From NCBI RefSeq assembly GCF_002162035.1, contig NZ_CP021138.1, positions 992,001 through 1,056,000 on the forward strand: a stretch of 64,000 bases of DNA, given 5' to 3'. Shown piece after piece: positions 28,000 through 38,274 of the stretch. A model generated the notes under the pieces. It did no database searches. It saw only the letters and a list, made by a program, of their open reading frames with translations, and was not told the DNA's origin. Each line of letters begins with the position of its first letter. Within the stretch, counting starts at the first letter, position 1. A program made the position numbers and the translations under genes. The stretch comes from Sulfuriferula sp. AH1. GTDB lineage: Bacteria; Pseudomonadota; Gammaproteobacteria; Burkholderiales; Sulfuriferulaceae.

Positions 28000-28506
28000 A
28001 TGACATTCCTGCGTATATTCAAGCATTTGCTGCATCAACCCGTGCTGGTACATCGGGCGTTTCCTGCCAGGACGATGCATGCCATCGAATCCGCTATCCA
28101 TATTGCCGAACAGCGACATGCCGGTGAATTGCGCGTGGCGATCGAAGGCGCGCTGGAGCTGCCCGAGCTGCTGCGTGGCCTGAGTGGGCGCGAGCGCGCG
28201 CTGGAGGTCTTCTCCAATTTGCGCGTATGGGATACCGAAGCCAATAACGGCGTGCTGATTTACCTGCTGCTGGCCGACCGGGATGTCGAAATCATCGCTG
28301 ATCGAGGCATACACCAGCGCATAGCGACGGATGAGTGGGGTAAGGTATGCCGGGCGATGGAATCCTTGCTGCGGCAAGGTCAATATGAGGCCGCGGTACT
28401 GCAGGGGGTAGCGCTGGTAGGCGCGCTGTTGCAGCAGCATTATCCCGCAACCGGCGCCAAGCATAATGAGCTGTCCAATCGGCCGGTGGTGGTTAAACGG
28501 GCATGA
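28000..28506 (+). CDS. TPM-domain protein, short form
   Basis: Second TPM-family protein, 168 residues, without signal peptide or membrane segment. Its start ATG lies one base after the previous stop. The TPM core is visible in GELRVAIEGALELPELLRG, VWDTEANNGVLIYLLLADRD and VEIIADRGIHQRI. The lemA-TPM-TPM triplet is a recurrent arrangement in Proteobacteria. Confidence 0.85.
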   Translation: MTFLRIFKHLLHQPVLVHRAFPARTMHAIESAIHIAEQRHAGELRVAIEGALELPELLRGLSGRERALEVFSNLRVWDTEANNGVLIYLLLADRDVEIIADRGIHQRIATDEWGKVCRAMESLLRQGQYEAAVLQGVALVGALLQQHYPATGAKHNELSNRPVVVKRA

Positions 28507-28609
28507 CTGGTATATTGAAAGCTTAACGCATTCAGGATGTGCGTCATGTCGCAGATTGTTGACGCTGGATCCCCCCGGTTAATGGGATGTGGACAAATAA
28601 CCCGCAATT

Positions 28610-31297
28610 ATGAAAATCCACCAGTTGCCGCCTTTGGATGCTATCGCGAGTCTCAAGAGCAGCGAGGATGGGCTGTCTCAGGCAGAAGCTGGACGCCGGT
28701 TGCATGAGTTTGGTCTGAATCAGGTGGAAGCCATTGCGCACGAACATCTGGTGCTGCGTTTCCTTAAAAACTTTACCCATTTTTTCGCAATTATTCTGTT
28801 GCTGGCCGCTGTACTGGCATTTGTCGCAGAATGGCATGATCCGGGCCAGGACATGGCTACCCTGGGGTTTGCCATACTCGGTGTGATTGTGGTGAATGGC
28901 CTGTTTTCTTTCTGGCAGGAATTTCGTGCAGAAAAAACGCTGGTGGCATTACGCAAGCTGTTACCCCAACAGGTGAAGGTCATGCGTGATGGCGCGCTTG
29001 TTCAGTTATTGGCGGAACAGCTGGTGCCAGGGGATATCGTGGTATTGGCGCAAGGCGATAATGTTCCGGCGGATTGCCGACTGATCGAGGCGTTTGGGGT
29101 GAAGGTCAATACTGCGACGATAACCGGCGAATCGCTGGCCAAATCGCGGCAGGCGGAAGCTTCCGGTGAAGAAATGCTGTTTCGCAGTAAAAACGTGTTG
29201 CTGGCAGGCACTTCTCTGGTATCGGGGGAGGCCAGGGCGCTGGTGTTTGCCACCGGCATGCGTACCGAGTTCGGCAAGATTGCACACTTGACCCAGACTG
29301 CAGAGATCACGCTGTCGCCGTTACAGCTGGAAATTGCCAGACTGAGTCGCTTTGTAGCATTGCTGGCAACACTGATTGGGGTCGTGTTCTTTGTTATCGG
29401 CGAAGCGATAGGCTTTACTTTCTGGCAAAATTTTATTTTTGCGATCGGCATCATCGTCGCGAATGTGCCGGAGGGGCTGCTGCCTACAGTCACCCTGGCG
29501 CTGGCCATGGCGACGCAGCGTATGGCCAGGCGGCATGCGCTGGTCCGGCACTTGCCTTCAGTGGAAACGCTGGGGGCGGTAACCGTTATCTGCACCGACA
29601 AAACGGGCACGCTCACACGCAATCGGATGATGGTGAAATCAGTTTTTCTGGCGAATGCAGCTTATGCTCCTGACGTGTTGCAGCAACAGACTGAATTGAC
29701 AGCGCATTATCGTCACTTCTTGCTCACTGCGAGCTTATGTCAGGATTTGCAGGAAACTGTGCAACGCGGCAAGTCAACTTGGCTTGGCGATCCCATGGAA
29801 ATTGCGCTGATGGAGATGTCGCACAGTGTCATGCCCGAGCAGCCGCATTACCTGCGGATTGACGAGATTCCCTTCGATACCGATCGTATGCGCATATCTA
29901 CCTTGCATCAGACTCCTGACGGGTTAATGCTGTATTGCAAAGGTGCGCCGGAAATGGTGCTGCCGCTGTGCCAGAGTATCCTGCTGGCTGATGGCGTCGC
30001 CCCGCTTACCCCTGAGCTGAAAGCCGGCCTGATTGAGCATCAGAATAAAATGGCAGAGGCAGGGCTGCGTATACTTGCTTTCGCCTATCGGGAAGTTTCG
30101 TCTGGATATGGCGATGTCAAACAGCTGGAGCAGAATCTGGTTTTCAGCGGATTGGTCGGCCTGGAAGATCCGCCTCGTCCCGAGGTGGCGGCAGCGATAC
30201 AGAAATGCGAGGCTGCCGGCATCAAGGTAATCATGATTACCGGTGACCATCCTTTTACTGCCGCTGCCATTGCCCGTGAGATAGGGCTGGTGCAGACAGA
30301 GCATCCGGTCATTCTCACCGGCGACATGGTCTCCAGACTGTCGACGACCCAACTTCAGCTGACGCTGGATGCGCCGGAAATTATTTTTGCCCGGGTGCGT
30401 GCCGATCAGAAAATGCGTATCGTCAATATTCTCAAGCAGAAACAGCATATCGTGGCGGTGACGGGCGATGGGGTGAATGACGCACCTGCATTGAAAAGCG
30501 CGCATATCGGCATCGCCATGGGCATTGCCGGCACCGATGTGGCTAAGGCATCCGCCGATATGATCTTGCTGGACGATAATTTCGCCAGCATCGTCAGCGC
30601 GATTGAAGAAGGGCGTGCGGTTTTCGACAATATCCGCAAATTTCTGACTTACATCCTGACCTCCAATATCCCTGAGCTCATTCCTTATCTGGCCTTTGCA
30701 CTGTTCAAGATCCCGCTGCCGCTGACGATCATACAGATACTGGCAGTGGATCTGGGTACGGATCTGATGCCGGCATTGGGTCTGGGGGTGGAACAACCCA
30801 GCCCGGGGGTGATGCAGCGCCCGCCAAGAGCACGGCAGGATCGGCTGATCAACTGGCCTTTGCTGATGCGTGCTTATCTGTTTCTTGGCTTGCTGGAGGC
30901 GACGGCAGCCATGGCCGCATTTTTCTTCGTATTGCACTTGGCCGGATGGCAGTACGGTCAGGATCTGGCGCACAATGATCCGCTGTATCTGCAAGCCACC
31001 ACTGCATGCCTGAGTGCCATTATCGTCATGCAGGTGATGAACGTGTTCTTGTGCAGGAGCTCGCGCTTGTCGATTTTCACCACGGGTTTGGGCGGCAATC
31101 GCCTGTTGTTGTGGGGAGTGGCGCTGGAAATGTTACTGATATTGCTGATTGACTATACCCCATGGGGTCATGACGTTTTCGGCACTGCGCCAATTGCGCT
31201 GCGCGTCTGGCTGTTCATTCTGCCTTTCGCATTGGGCATGCTGCTGCTGGAGGAGCTGCGCAAGCGGGTGGTGCGGAAATTTTACCGGCAGGCATAG
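28610..31297 (+). CDS. P-type ATPase, P2C (Na,K-ATPase-like) cation pump
   Basis: Inner-membrane cation-transporting ATPase of 895 residues with about ten membrane segments. The phosphorylation motif is DKTGTLTRN with Asp330; TGES and GDGVNDAP are also present. The TM4 motif VANVPEGLLPTVTLALA (Glu288) and the TM5-TM6 stretch SNIPELIPYL...AVDLGTDLMPA match animal Na,K-/H,K-ATPases more closely than SERCA. That suggests Na+ or K+ rather than Ca2+, though the ion is not proven. No beta subunit is nearby. The gene stands alone after the TPM genes. Confidence 0.9.
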   Translation: MKIHQLPPLDAIASLKSSEDGLSQAEAGRRLHEFGLNQVEAIAHEHLVLRFLKNFTHFFAIILLLAAVLAFVAEWHDPGQDMATLGFAILGVIVVNGLFSFWQEFRAEKTLVALRKLLPQQVKVMRDGALVQLLAEQLVPGDIVVLAQGDNVPADCRLIEAFGVKVNTATITGESLAKSRQAEASGEEMLFRSKNVLLAGTSLVSGEARALVFATGMRTEFGKIAHLTQTAEITLSPLQLEIARLSRFVALLATLIGVVFFVIGEAIGFTFWQNFIFAIGIIVANVPEGLLPTVTLALAMATQRMARRHALVRHLPSVETLGAVTVICTDKTGTLTRNRMMVKSVFLANAAYAPDVLQQQTELTAHYRHFLLTASLCQDLQETVQRGKSTWLGDPMEIALMEMSHSVMPEQPHYLRIDEIPFDTDRMRISTLHQTPDGLMLYCKGAPEMVLPLCQSILLADGVAPLTPELKAGLIEHQNKMAEAGLRILAFAYREVSSGYGDVKQLEQNLVFSGLVGLEDPPRPEVAAAIQKCEAAGIKVIMITGDHPFTAAAIAREIGLVQTEHPVILTGDMVSRLSTTQLQLTLDAPEIIFARVRADQKMRIVNILKQKQHIVAVTGDGVNDAPALKSAHIGIAMGIAGTDVAKASADMILLDDNFASIVSAIEEGRAVFDNIRKFLTYILTSNIPELIPYLAFALFKIPLPLTIIQILAVDLGTDLMPALGLGVEQPSPGVMQRPPRARQDRLINWPLLMRAYLFLGLLEATAAMAAFFFVLHLAGWQYGQDLAHNDPLYLQATTACLSAIIVMQVMNVFLCRSSRLSIFTTGLGGNRLLLWGVALEMLLILLIDYTPWGHDVFGTAPIALRVWLFILPFALGMLLLEELRKRVVRKFYRQA

Positions 31298-31338
31298 CCA
31301 TGAAGCTACCAGTTTAATCCGGCATGTTGTCGAGGGGG

Positions 31339-32310
31339 CTACGAGGGCTTGTTTTTCCAGTCCGGCATCCATATTCGAAAAAAACGCGCGAGTCCGCTTG
31401 CAGCAGCACAGGACAAGCCGGCCACGCCGACTCCGCCAACGCCGTCCAGCACGTAATGCCAGCCCAGCATCACTGTCGATATCCAGGCCAGAAGAAAACC
31501 CGGCACGGATATCCATAAGCTGCTTCGCCATTCTTTACCTAATGCCCATACGAGCATAGCGGTCATGCCAACGTGCAGGCTTGGCATCGCCATAGTGCCC
31601 GGATAATAACCGGACTGGGCAATTTGGCCGGTCATATAGAGGCGCAACTCATCTTGCCATGCCTGACTTTGCGTTCCTTGCAGATGAAATAATTCGGGGT
31701 GATAAAATGCCGGTCCTGCGGTCGGGAACGCAAGTGCCGCCGAGCGGGTAAGGAAGTAGGCGATGACCAGCGCCATAAGAATATTCAGGTAGCGGTCCAT
31801 TTTTCCGTGTATCACTAACAACGCAAGTCCCAGTATCATGCTTGTCCAGAATAAAACGTAAATTTCATCCCATAGCCACGGAATGTTCAGGGGCGAGCTG
31901 AGGAGCAGATCAAAGATCGGACGCTCAATCGACCATAAGAGTTTGTCGTACCAGACGTTGGCGCCGGTTCGATACAGCTCTACCAGATTCGAGGCCGAGG
32001 TCATTCCATAAACAGCGACCGTGAACGCAAACCCGCTCGTGACGAGACTCATGTTCATGGAGTTCCATAAACCCTTGACGTCGAGCTGTCCGGTAATTCT
32101 GTCTACATAATGATGAGTGCGAATCAGGGCAACTGCGGCGAAAATGGCGCACAGCGTGAATACGAAACTGATTAGCATATCCGCTACGAACAGCATTCTC
32201 TCCTCACCCCAATAAGGTATGGCAAAACGTCCTGCCATGAGGGTGGAGAGCCATGTGAGTACACTTACCGTGACGAGCAGAGGAAGTGTGCTGCTAATCG
32301 TTTTTTTCAT
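31339..32310 (-). CDS. PAP2-superfamily membrane phosphatase
   Basis: Integral membrane protein of 323 residues from the ATG at 32310, with about seven membrane segments. The phosphatase signature is split as PSLHVGMTAM and LGWHYVLDGVGG, as in PAP2/inositolphosphotransferase (Aur1-like) proteins. A partial first motif may lie in the RYLNILMALVIAYF region. It probably acts on a lipid phosphate or pyrophosphate; the substrate is not predictable. Convergent with the P-type ATPase gene, 41 bp apart. Confidence 0.8.
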   Translation of the reverse strand: MKKTISSTLPLLVTVSVLTWLSTLMAGRFAIPYWGEERMLFVADMLISFVFTLCAIFAAVALIRTHHYVDRITGQLDVKGLWNSMNMSLVTSGFAFTVAVYGMTSASNLVELYRTGANVWYDKLLWSIERPIFDLLLSSPLNIPWLWDEIYVLFWTSMILGLALLVIHGKMDRYLNILMALVIAYFLTRSAALAFPTAGPAFYHPELFHLQGTQSQAWQDELRLYMTGQIAQSGYYPGTMAMPSLHVGMTAMLVWALGKEWRSSLWISVPGFLLAWISTVMLGWHYVLDGVGGVGVAGLSCAAASGLARFFRIWMPDWKNKPS

Positions 32311-32478
32311 CGGCGTTGCCCTGTCAAGATAAGGCTGTGCTATCTGGATATGAGGTGACTTGATAATCAAGGCAGAACTTTTCTCCTGCGGGGGATGCCC
32401 AGTGCAAAACATGCAACCGTTCCGGATCAGCAGCAGTTAATGCTTAGGCGGTTTTGACGTATTGATAAAGCATTGCGT

Positions 32479-33588
32479 CTATTGTTTTGCGCCTAGTGTC
32501 ACTGCGCGTTGTTGTGTGTCTTCGCCCGTTTTCTTCGCAGCAACATCATCCCATTGCGCGCTTACCCAGCCTGCCAGATTGCTTAGTGTCATTTCGCCGA
32601 GTGCGTCAATCCAGGCGCTGTTTTCATTCAGTGCCGGTATGTAATGAAATTCGCCGCCGCCCGCTGCGAGAAATTCGTTTTTCACTTCCATCGCGATTTC
32701 TTCCAGGGTTTCCAGGCAGTCGGCGACGAAGCCGGGGCAGACCACGTCGACACGACGGGTTTTGGCTTTGCCCAGCTCGGCCAGGGTAGTCGCCGTATAC
32801 GGCTTGATCCACTCGGCACGGCCAAAACGGGACTGGAAGGTAACGCGATATTGATTCTTTGCCAGTCCGAGCGCTTCGGCCAGCAGGCGTCCGGTTTTAT
32901 GACATTCACAATGGTACGGGTCGCCCTTGTCCAGCGTGTAGCGCGGCACGCCATGGAAACTCATGATCAGGATGTCGGGGCGGCCATTGCGCATCCAGTA
33001 ATGCTGGATGTTGCCGGCCAGTGCCGCGATGTAGCCGGCATCGTCATGAAAGTGCCGGATGGTGCGCAGCGCAGGCTGGGTGCGTTTGGTGAGCAGATGC
33101 TGGTATACCGCATCGAGTGCCGAGGCAGTGCTGCTGGCGGCATACTGCGGATAGAGCGGGATGGTGAGGATGCGGTCACACCCCTGTTCGCTCATGCGGG
33201 TCAGTGCGCTGTCTACCGAGGGGTTGCCATAGCGCATCGCGTAATCGACGACAAAAGGCGATTTGATCCGCTGACCTAGCCAGCCTTGCAGCAGTTTGGC
33301 CTGTTTCTCGGTATGAAAACGTAAGGGCGAACCTTCGCGTTTATCCCAGATACTGGCATATTTTTCTGCGGATTTTTGCGGACGGGTCTGCAGAATGATC
33401 CCGTTCAGGATCAGCCACCACAGCGCGCGCGGGATTTCGACCACGCGCGGGTCGGACAGGAACTGTTTGAGATAGGGTTTCAGCGCCTGTTTGCTGGGTG
33501 CGTCCGGAGTACCCAGATTGAGCAGTAATATGCCGGTCTTGGCAGTGGTGCCGTGAGTATGGCTGGGTTCGGTCTGGTAGCGGGGCAT
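32479..33588 (-). CDS. hemH: Ferrochelatase
   Basis: Inserts Fe2+ into protoporphyrin IX to make protohaem. It has 369 residues. The family features are the N-terminal [13 protein letters not shown], the metal-site histidine in [20 protein letters not shown] and the glutamate in [15 protein letters not shown]. It lies six bases after hrcA, with which it is probably co-transcribed. Confidence 0.97.
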   Translation of the reverse strand: MPRYQTEPSHTHGTTAKTGILLLNLGTPDAPSKQALKPYLKQFLSDPRVVEIPRALWWLILNGIILQTRPQKSAEKYASIWDKREGSPLRFHTEKQAKLLQGWLGQRIKSPFVVDYAMRYGNPSVDSALTRMSEQGCDRILTIPLYPQYAASSTASALDAVYQHLLTKRTQPALRTIRHFHDDAGYIAALAGNIQHYWMRNGRPDILIMSFHGVPRYTLDKGDPYHCECHKTGRLLAEALGLAKNQYRVTFQSRFGRAEWIKPYTATTLAELGKAKTRRVDVVCPGFVADCLETLEEIAMEVKNEFLAAGGGEFHYIPALNENSAWIDALGEMTLSNLAGWVSAQWDDVAAKKTGEDTQQRAVTLGAKQ

Positions 33589-33594
33589 GTAGGC

Positions 33595-34611
33595 TCAATG
33601 AAAGGAAAGGGCGTTGGATAACAGTTTGGCGGTGATGTCGACGATGGGTACCACACGTTCATAAGCCATGCGGGTAGGCCCGACGACACCGAGCGTGCCG
33701 ACGATTTCGCCATTGACCTGATAGGGTGCGGTGACGACGCTGCATTCATCGAGCGGAATGACTTCCGATTCGCTGCCTATGAAAATTTGTACGCCTTGGG
33801 CTTGCTGGCTCAGGTCCAGCAACTGCATCAGCGAGGTTTTTTGTTCGAATAAATCGAATAGCCGCCGGATGCGTTCCATATTGGAAAACGCTTCCACTTT
33901 GAGCAAATTGCGCTCACCGGACAATACCAGACCTTCGTTGTTTTGTGTCAGTGCTTCAGTGCTGGCGGTGAGCGCCTGATTCATCAGGCCGTTAATGTCC
34001 TGATGCAGCGATTTCAGCTCGGCTTGCATGCGCTGGCGTACGCTGTCGAAGGTGGTGCCCGCATAATGCTGATTGAGCAATTGTGCTGCCTGGATAAGTT
34101 CTGCGGAAGTGTAGTTACGGTCGGTGCTGAGCACGCGGTTTTGTACTTCGCCGTCAGTGGTGACGATGATCAGCAGTACGCGTTTTTCGGCAAGTCGCAT
34201 GAATTCGAGCTGGCGGAATGCCGCATTGCGACGTTTGGGGATCATCACCACACCGGCAAACTGAGTCAGCTGCGACAGCAATTGCGAGGCATGGGTGACC
34301 ACGCGTTGCGGGTCGTCGGTATGTAACTGGGCTTCCAGATGATCTATTTCGATGCTGTCCAGCGGCTTTACTGTCATCAGGCTGTCGACAAAGACGCGAT
34401 AGCCTTGCACCGTTGGGATGCGCCCGGCGGAAGTATGCGGACTGGTGACCAGTCCCATCGCTTCCAGATCAGCCATGACATTGCGAATGGAGGCCGAGCT
34501 TAAATCCAGCGCTGAATAGTGCGACAGCGTGCGCGAGCCTACCGGCTGGCCGTCGGCAATGTAACGTTCGACCAGGGTTTTTAGCAGTATTTGTGCGCGT
34601 TCAGTTAACAT
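33595..34611 (-). CDS. hrcA: Heat-inducible transcription repressor HrcA
   Basis: Repressor of heat-shock genes through CIRCE operators, 338 residues. An N-terminal winged helix ([40 protein letters not shown]) is followed by the GAF-like and insert domains. No CIRCE inverted repeat is visible upstream of hrcA in this window, so its targets must lie elsewhere. Divergent from nadK with a 74-bp gap. Confidence 0.96.
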   Translation of the reverse strand: MLTERAQILLKTLVERYIADGQPVGSRTLSHYSALDLSSASIRNVMADLEAMGLVTSPHTSAGRIPTVQGYRVFVDSLMTVKPLDSIEIDHLEAQLHTDDPQRVVTHASQLLSQLTQFAGVVMIPKRRNAAFRQLEFMRLAEKRVLLIIVTTDGEVQNRVLSTDRNYTSAELIQAAQLLNQHYAGTTFDSVRQRMQAELKSLHQDINGLMNQALTASTEALTQNNEGLVLSGERNLLKVEAFSNMERIRRLFDLFEQKTSLMQLLDLSQQAQGVQIFIGSESEVIPLDECSVVTAPYQVNGEIVGTLGVVGPTRMAYERVVPIVDITAKLLSNALSFH

Positions 34612-34685
34612 GATTGTTATTGTACAAAAAATTACATGGTCATGCGGTATATCCAGCGCAGCATGTCGTCGTTATAATCAGAACT

Positions 34686-35558
34686 ATGTCCGAATTATTT
34701 AAAACCATTGCCCTTGTCGGCAAATACGATAGCCCGGAGATGAGCGAAACTCTGCCGCGACTGGCCGATTTTCTGCGTGAACGGGATTACGAAGTGCTCA
34801 TTGCACATAATACCGCCGATCAGCTCGGAATGGTCAAACATCCCACCGCAGAAATGACGGAAATCGGCGATCGCGCCGATCTGGCTGTAGTGCTGGGCGG
34901 CGATGGCACGATGCTGTCGATTGCACGCATGTTGGTCGGACATGATATTCCGCTGGTCGGCATCAATCAGGGGCGGCTGGGATTCCTGACCGATGTCCCC
35001 GCTGAATCCATGCTGGAAGATATGGCCGCCATTCTGGATGGGGAGTTTGTTGCCGAAAAACGCTTGTTGCTGAATACGACGATATTGCGGCAGGGGCAAA
35101 CCATTTTTTCCGCATGTGCATTTAACGACGTGGTGGTGAGTAAAGGTTCGACCGGACGCCTGATCGAATTTGAAGCCGTGATTGACGGCGAATTCGTGTA
35201 TAGCCAGCGTTCCGATGGTCTGGTGATCGCCACGCCTACCGGATCGACCGCCTACGCTTTGTCGGCAGGCGGTCCTATTCTGCATCCGACGCTGGAGGCC
35301 TTTGTGATGGTGCCGATTTGTGCGCATACATTGGCGGCGCGGCCTATCGTGGTAAATAGCCATTCAATCGTCGAATTGCATTTGAACTATGCCGATGATG
35401 CCCGGGTGCATTTTGACGGGCAGCGCCATTGCGATATTCAGATCGGCGATGTAGTGCACGTCACCCGCGCGCCTAAAGCGATCCGATTACTGCATCCCAA
35501 GGATTACAGCTATTACCGCACCTTGCGCGAGAAGCTGTATTGGGGGAAAAAACTGTAA
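34686..35558 (+). CDS. nadK: NAD kinase
   Basis: Phosphorylates NAD to NADP. It has 290 residues from the ATG at 34686; an upstream in-frame codon would run into the hrcA control region. Motifs: the GGDGTML catalytic loop, GRLGFLTD, ATPTGSTAYALSAGGP and NSHSIVELHLN. Its stop overlaps the recN start (TAATG). Confidence 0.97.
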   Translation: MSELFKTIALVGKYDSPEMSETLPRLADFLRERDYEVLIAHNTADQLGMVKHPTAEMTEIGDRADLAVVLGGDGTMLSIARMLVGHDIPLVGINQGRLGFLTDVPAESMLEDMAAILDGEFVAEKRLLLNTTILRQGQTIFSACAFNDVVVSKGSTGRLIEFEAVIDGEFVYSQRSDGLVIATPTGSTAYALSAGGPILHPTLEAFVMVPICAHTLAARPIVVNSHSIVELHLNYADDARVHFDGQRHCDIQIGDVVHVTRAPKAIRLLHPKDYSYYRTLREKLYWGKKL

Positions 35559-37225
35559 TGTTGCGTCAGCTTAACCTGCGGGATTTCGTTATTGTCGATA
35601 CGCTGGATCTGGTATTTGAATCCGGGTTCACGGTGCTGACCGGAGAGACGGGAGCAGGAAAATCCATCCTGGTCGATGCGTTGGCACTGGCCTTGGGAGA
35701 GCGCGGCGATGCGGGCGTGGTGCGCGCAGGCGCTGCGCGTGCGGAAATCAGTGCCGAGTTCGAGGTGGCCGATTTGGTTGCATTGCAGACGTGGCTGACC
35801 GAAAACGAGCTGGACGACGACGGTAACTGCTTGTTGCGTCGCGTCATTGACAATAGCGGGCGTTCGCGCTGCTTTATTAACGGACGGGCTGTCAGTACGC
35901 AGCAGTTGCGCGAGGCGGGCGAATTTCTGGTGGACATTCATGGGCAGCACGCGCATCAATCATTGCTTAAAGCGGCGGCACAGCGTGAATTGCTGGATGA
36001 TTATGGTCGCCTGAACGATTTGGTCCGGCAGGTGGCGCAAGGCTACCGGTATAGTCGCAAGCTGGATGAGCAACTCGCCGCATTGCGCGCGGATAGTAGC
36101 GCGGTTGAAGTCGAGCGCGAGCAGTTGCAATGGAAAACTCAGGAACTGAACGCACTGCAGTTTGAGCTTGCCGCATGGGAAGAGCTGCAGAATGAGCATC
36201 GGCGCCTGGCCAACGCAGTTAATCTGGGCGATGGTGTGGCCTTCGCCCTGGATATTCTGTCGGAAGGCGAAGCGACTGCGCTGGAGCAGATTCATGCCGT
36301 CACTTCAAAACTGGCCGCTCTGGCTGAATACGATAGCGAGCTGCAAGCGACATCGGACCTGATCGAGTCCGCCGCCGTGCAGTTGCAGGAAGCCAGCCAT
36401 ACCCTGCGGCGCTATGCGGATCATCTGGAAGCGGACCCGGCGCGCCTGCTGGAAGTGGAACAGCGTATCGAGCAAGTGCTGGATACCGCACGCAAATACC
36501 GGGTCAAGGTCGAACAGCTGCCTGAAGTGCTGGACGTCGCACAGCAGCGTTTGAATGAGCTTGAGCGTTGTGCCGATTTTGGAAAGCTGGAGGCAGAGGC
36601 GAAAGCCGCACGCGACGAATGGCTGGCGGCCGCACAGCAGCTCAGTGCTGCGCGCAAACAGACTGCAACGGCATTATCTCGCATTGTCACGGCTACCATG
36701 CAGCAACTGGCGCTATCCGGCGGACAATTCAGCATAGTGCTGACGCCGTTGCCGGACGGCAGCGCGCATGGGCTGGAGCAAGTGGAGTTTCTGGTCGCAC
36801 CGCATGCGGGTGCTGAACCCAAGGCCTTGGCCAAAGTGGCTTCGGGCGGCGAATTGTCGCGTATCAGTCTGGCGCTGCAAACGGCCGTCAGTCAGGTGGC
36901 TGGCGTGCCGACGCTGATTTTCGACGAAGTGGATGTCGGCATCGGTGGCGGCGTGGCGGAAATTGTTGGTCACCTGCTCAAGGATCTGGCGGTCAGCCGC
37001 CAGATCCTGTGTATCACTCATTTGCCGCAAGTCGCCGCTGTAGGCGAGCATCATTTGCAAGTCAGTAAAGCCAGCCTCGATGGCAGTGTGGTGAGCCGGA
37101 TTGCGCCGCTCGCTCAGGATGACAGGGTGGATGAGATCGCCCGCATGCTGGGAGGCGTGACGATCACCGCAACAACCCGGCAGCATGCCTGCGAGATGCT
37201 GGGCATAACGCGCGCAGCAGGCTGA
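35558..37225 (+). CDS. recN: DNA repair protein RecN
   Basis: SMC-like ATPase in double-strand-break repair, 555 residues. Walker A GETGAGKS lies near residue 30, a central coiled-coil region spans about 160-370, the signature KVASGGELSRISLAL is near 430 and Walker B LIFDEVDVGIGG near 455. The start codon ATG at 35558 shares its A with the nadK stop. No LexA box is expected inside this coupled arrangement and none was seen. Confidence 0.97.
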   Translation: MLRQLNLRDFVIVDTLDLVFESGFTVLTGETGAGKSILVDALALALGERGDAGVVRAGAARAEISAEFEVADLVALQTWLTENELDDDGNCLLRRVIDNSGRSRCFINGRAVSTQQLREAGEFLVDIHGQHAHQSLLKAAAQRELLDDYGRLNDLVRQVAQGYRYSRKLDEQLAALRADSSAVEVEREQLQWKTQELNALQFELAAWEELQNEHRRLANAVNLGDGVAFALDILSEGEATALEQIHAVTSKLAALAEYDSELQATSDLIESAAVQLQEASHTLRRYADHLEADPARLLEVEQRIEQVLDTARKYRVKVEQLPEVLDVAQQRLNELERCADFGKLEAEAKAARDEWLAAAQQLSAARKQTATALSRIVTATMQQLALSGGQFSIVLTPLPDGSAHGLEQVEFLVAPHAGAEPKALAKVASGGELSRISLALQTAVSQVAGVPTLIFDEVDVGIGGGVAEIVGHLLKDLAVSRQILCITHLPQVAAVGEHHLQVSKASLDGSVVSRIAPLAQDDRVDEIARMLGGVTITATTRQHACEMLGITRAAG

Positions 37226-37243
37226 CCAGCCGTAGCATACCCA

Positions 37244-37669
37244 TTAAATTCCCTGCGACTTCAACCATTGTTTCAGGCCGTTTGCATCCAGTGCACCGGA
37301 CATTCTGGCGTGCTCTTTTCCGTTCTTGAATAGGATCAGGGTAGGGATGCTGCGTATTTGATAACGCGCAGCCAGGGTCTGTTCGGCTTCGGTTTCCACC
37401 TTGGCGAAACGGACATTGGGAGCCAGTTCTGCACCGACTTGCTTGAATGTAGGCGCCATCATCTTGCAGGGCCCACACCAGCTTGCCCAGAAATCAACCA
37501 GTACCGGCAACTCATTGCGGCCAATAAAACGGTCGAAATAAGCGGTGTTCAGATCAACAGGCAGGCCTTGATGAATAGGTTGCGCGCATTTGCCGCATTT
37601 GGGCTGCTCGTTCAGACGTTGTTCGGGAATGCGGTTGATTGCAAAACAATGAGGGCAAACGAGTTCCAT
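37244..37669 (-). CDS. trxC: Thioredoxin 2 (TrxC type, zinc-containing)
   Basis: Cytoplasmic thioredoxin of 141 residues with an N-terminal zinc ribbon (CPHC at 5-8 and CGKC at 25-28) and the redox motif WCGPC at 64-68. The ATG at 37669 has a GGAG site seven bases upstream; a longer open frame runs back through the second MITE and is spurious. It is convergent with recN. Unlike thioredoxin 1, TrxC is typically oxidative-stress related. The MITE starts 45 bp upstream, so the element may carry or separate its promoter. Confidence 0.93.
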   Translation of the reverse strand: MELVCPHCFAINRIPEQRLNEQPKCGKCAQPIHQGLPVDLNTAYFDRFIGRNELPVLVDFWASWCGPCKMMAPTFKQVGAELAPNVRFAKVETEAEQTLAARYQIRSIPTLILFKNGKEHARMSGALDANGLKQWLKSQGI

Positions 37670-38019
37670 GATTTTTCTCCATATGGGCAAAATAAAAAAC
37701 ATCCCGATACCTAAGGAAGCACTGATTTCGTTAAACATGGATTGCGTTCAAACTAAAACAGGCTTGATCAAGGCGCAAGTCACAACTCGATCTGCGATGC
37801 CAAGGCGTGCAACGCAGAGCAAGCCAGTTTTCGTTTGGGCTCGCCGGAACGGGTATTGCGAGCTACAAGCGGCGCCGGAAGCCGCTTGTGCAGAATGACT
37901 GTACGGCGTGTCTTCCTTCTTGCCCGGGTATTCGCAATGCCCCGTCGCAACCATATTTGACGAAATCAGTGCTTCCCTAAAGATATGGGATGTTTTCGTT
38001 TTTACAAGAGAATCCGGCC
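37670..38019. other. trxC-grxC intergenic region
   Basis: This gap of 350 bases contains the second MITE-like copy (37715-37976) and little else. It separates trxC from the co-oriented grxC gene. Short frames inside the element on both strands mirror those of copy 1 and have no ribosome-binding sites or family resemblance. Only 43 bases remain between the element and the grxC stop. Confidence 0.7.
37715..37976. mobile_element. MITE-like element, copy 2 (262 bp)
   Basis: Diverged copy of the element at 3385-3653. The terminal inverted repeats (left 37715-37740, right 37951-37976) match each other in 24 of 26 positions and begin with the same GGAAGCACTGATTT. It is flanked by perfect CTAA repeats (37711-37714 and 37977-37980), a clean 4-bp YTAR-type target duplication. 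The internal core GCGATGCCAAGGCGTGCAAC is identical in both copies. No transposase is present. Confidence 0.88.
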
Positions 38020-38274
38020 TTAACCTGCCAACAACGGATCCAGTCCGCCTGCGCGATCCAGAGCCGACAAATCGTCGAAACCGCCGACGTGGGTGTCGCC
38101 TACATAAATTTGCGGCACGGTACGGCGTCCGGTGCGGGTCATCATTTCTTCACGACGGCCTGGTTCAAGATCGACCCGGACTTTGGTAACTGCGACCCCT
38201 TTGCCGAGCAATAAGCGCTCAGCCATGACGCAGTAGGGGCATACTGCGGTGCAGTACATGGTAACTTCAGCCAT
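38020..38274 (-). CDS. grxC: Glutaredoxin 3
   Basis: Dithiol glutaredoxin of 84 residues with the active site CPYC (12-15), TVPQIYVGDTHVGGFDDL for glutathione binding, and no extra domains. Its ATG shares a base with the stop of the rhodanese gene (TAATG). In many Betaproteobacteria secB follows grxC; here a MITE and trxC follow instead. Confidence 0.95.
   Translation of the reverse strand: MAEVTMYCTAVCPYCVMAERLLLGKGVAVTKVRVDLEPGRREEMMTRTGRRTVPQIYVGDTHVGGFDDLSALDRAGGLDPLLAG

Noticed and set aside
34612-34685. Possible CIRCE operator in the hrcA-nadK gap
   Set aside because: No TTAGCACTC/GAGTGCTAA inverted repeat is present.
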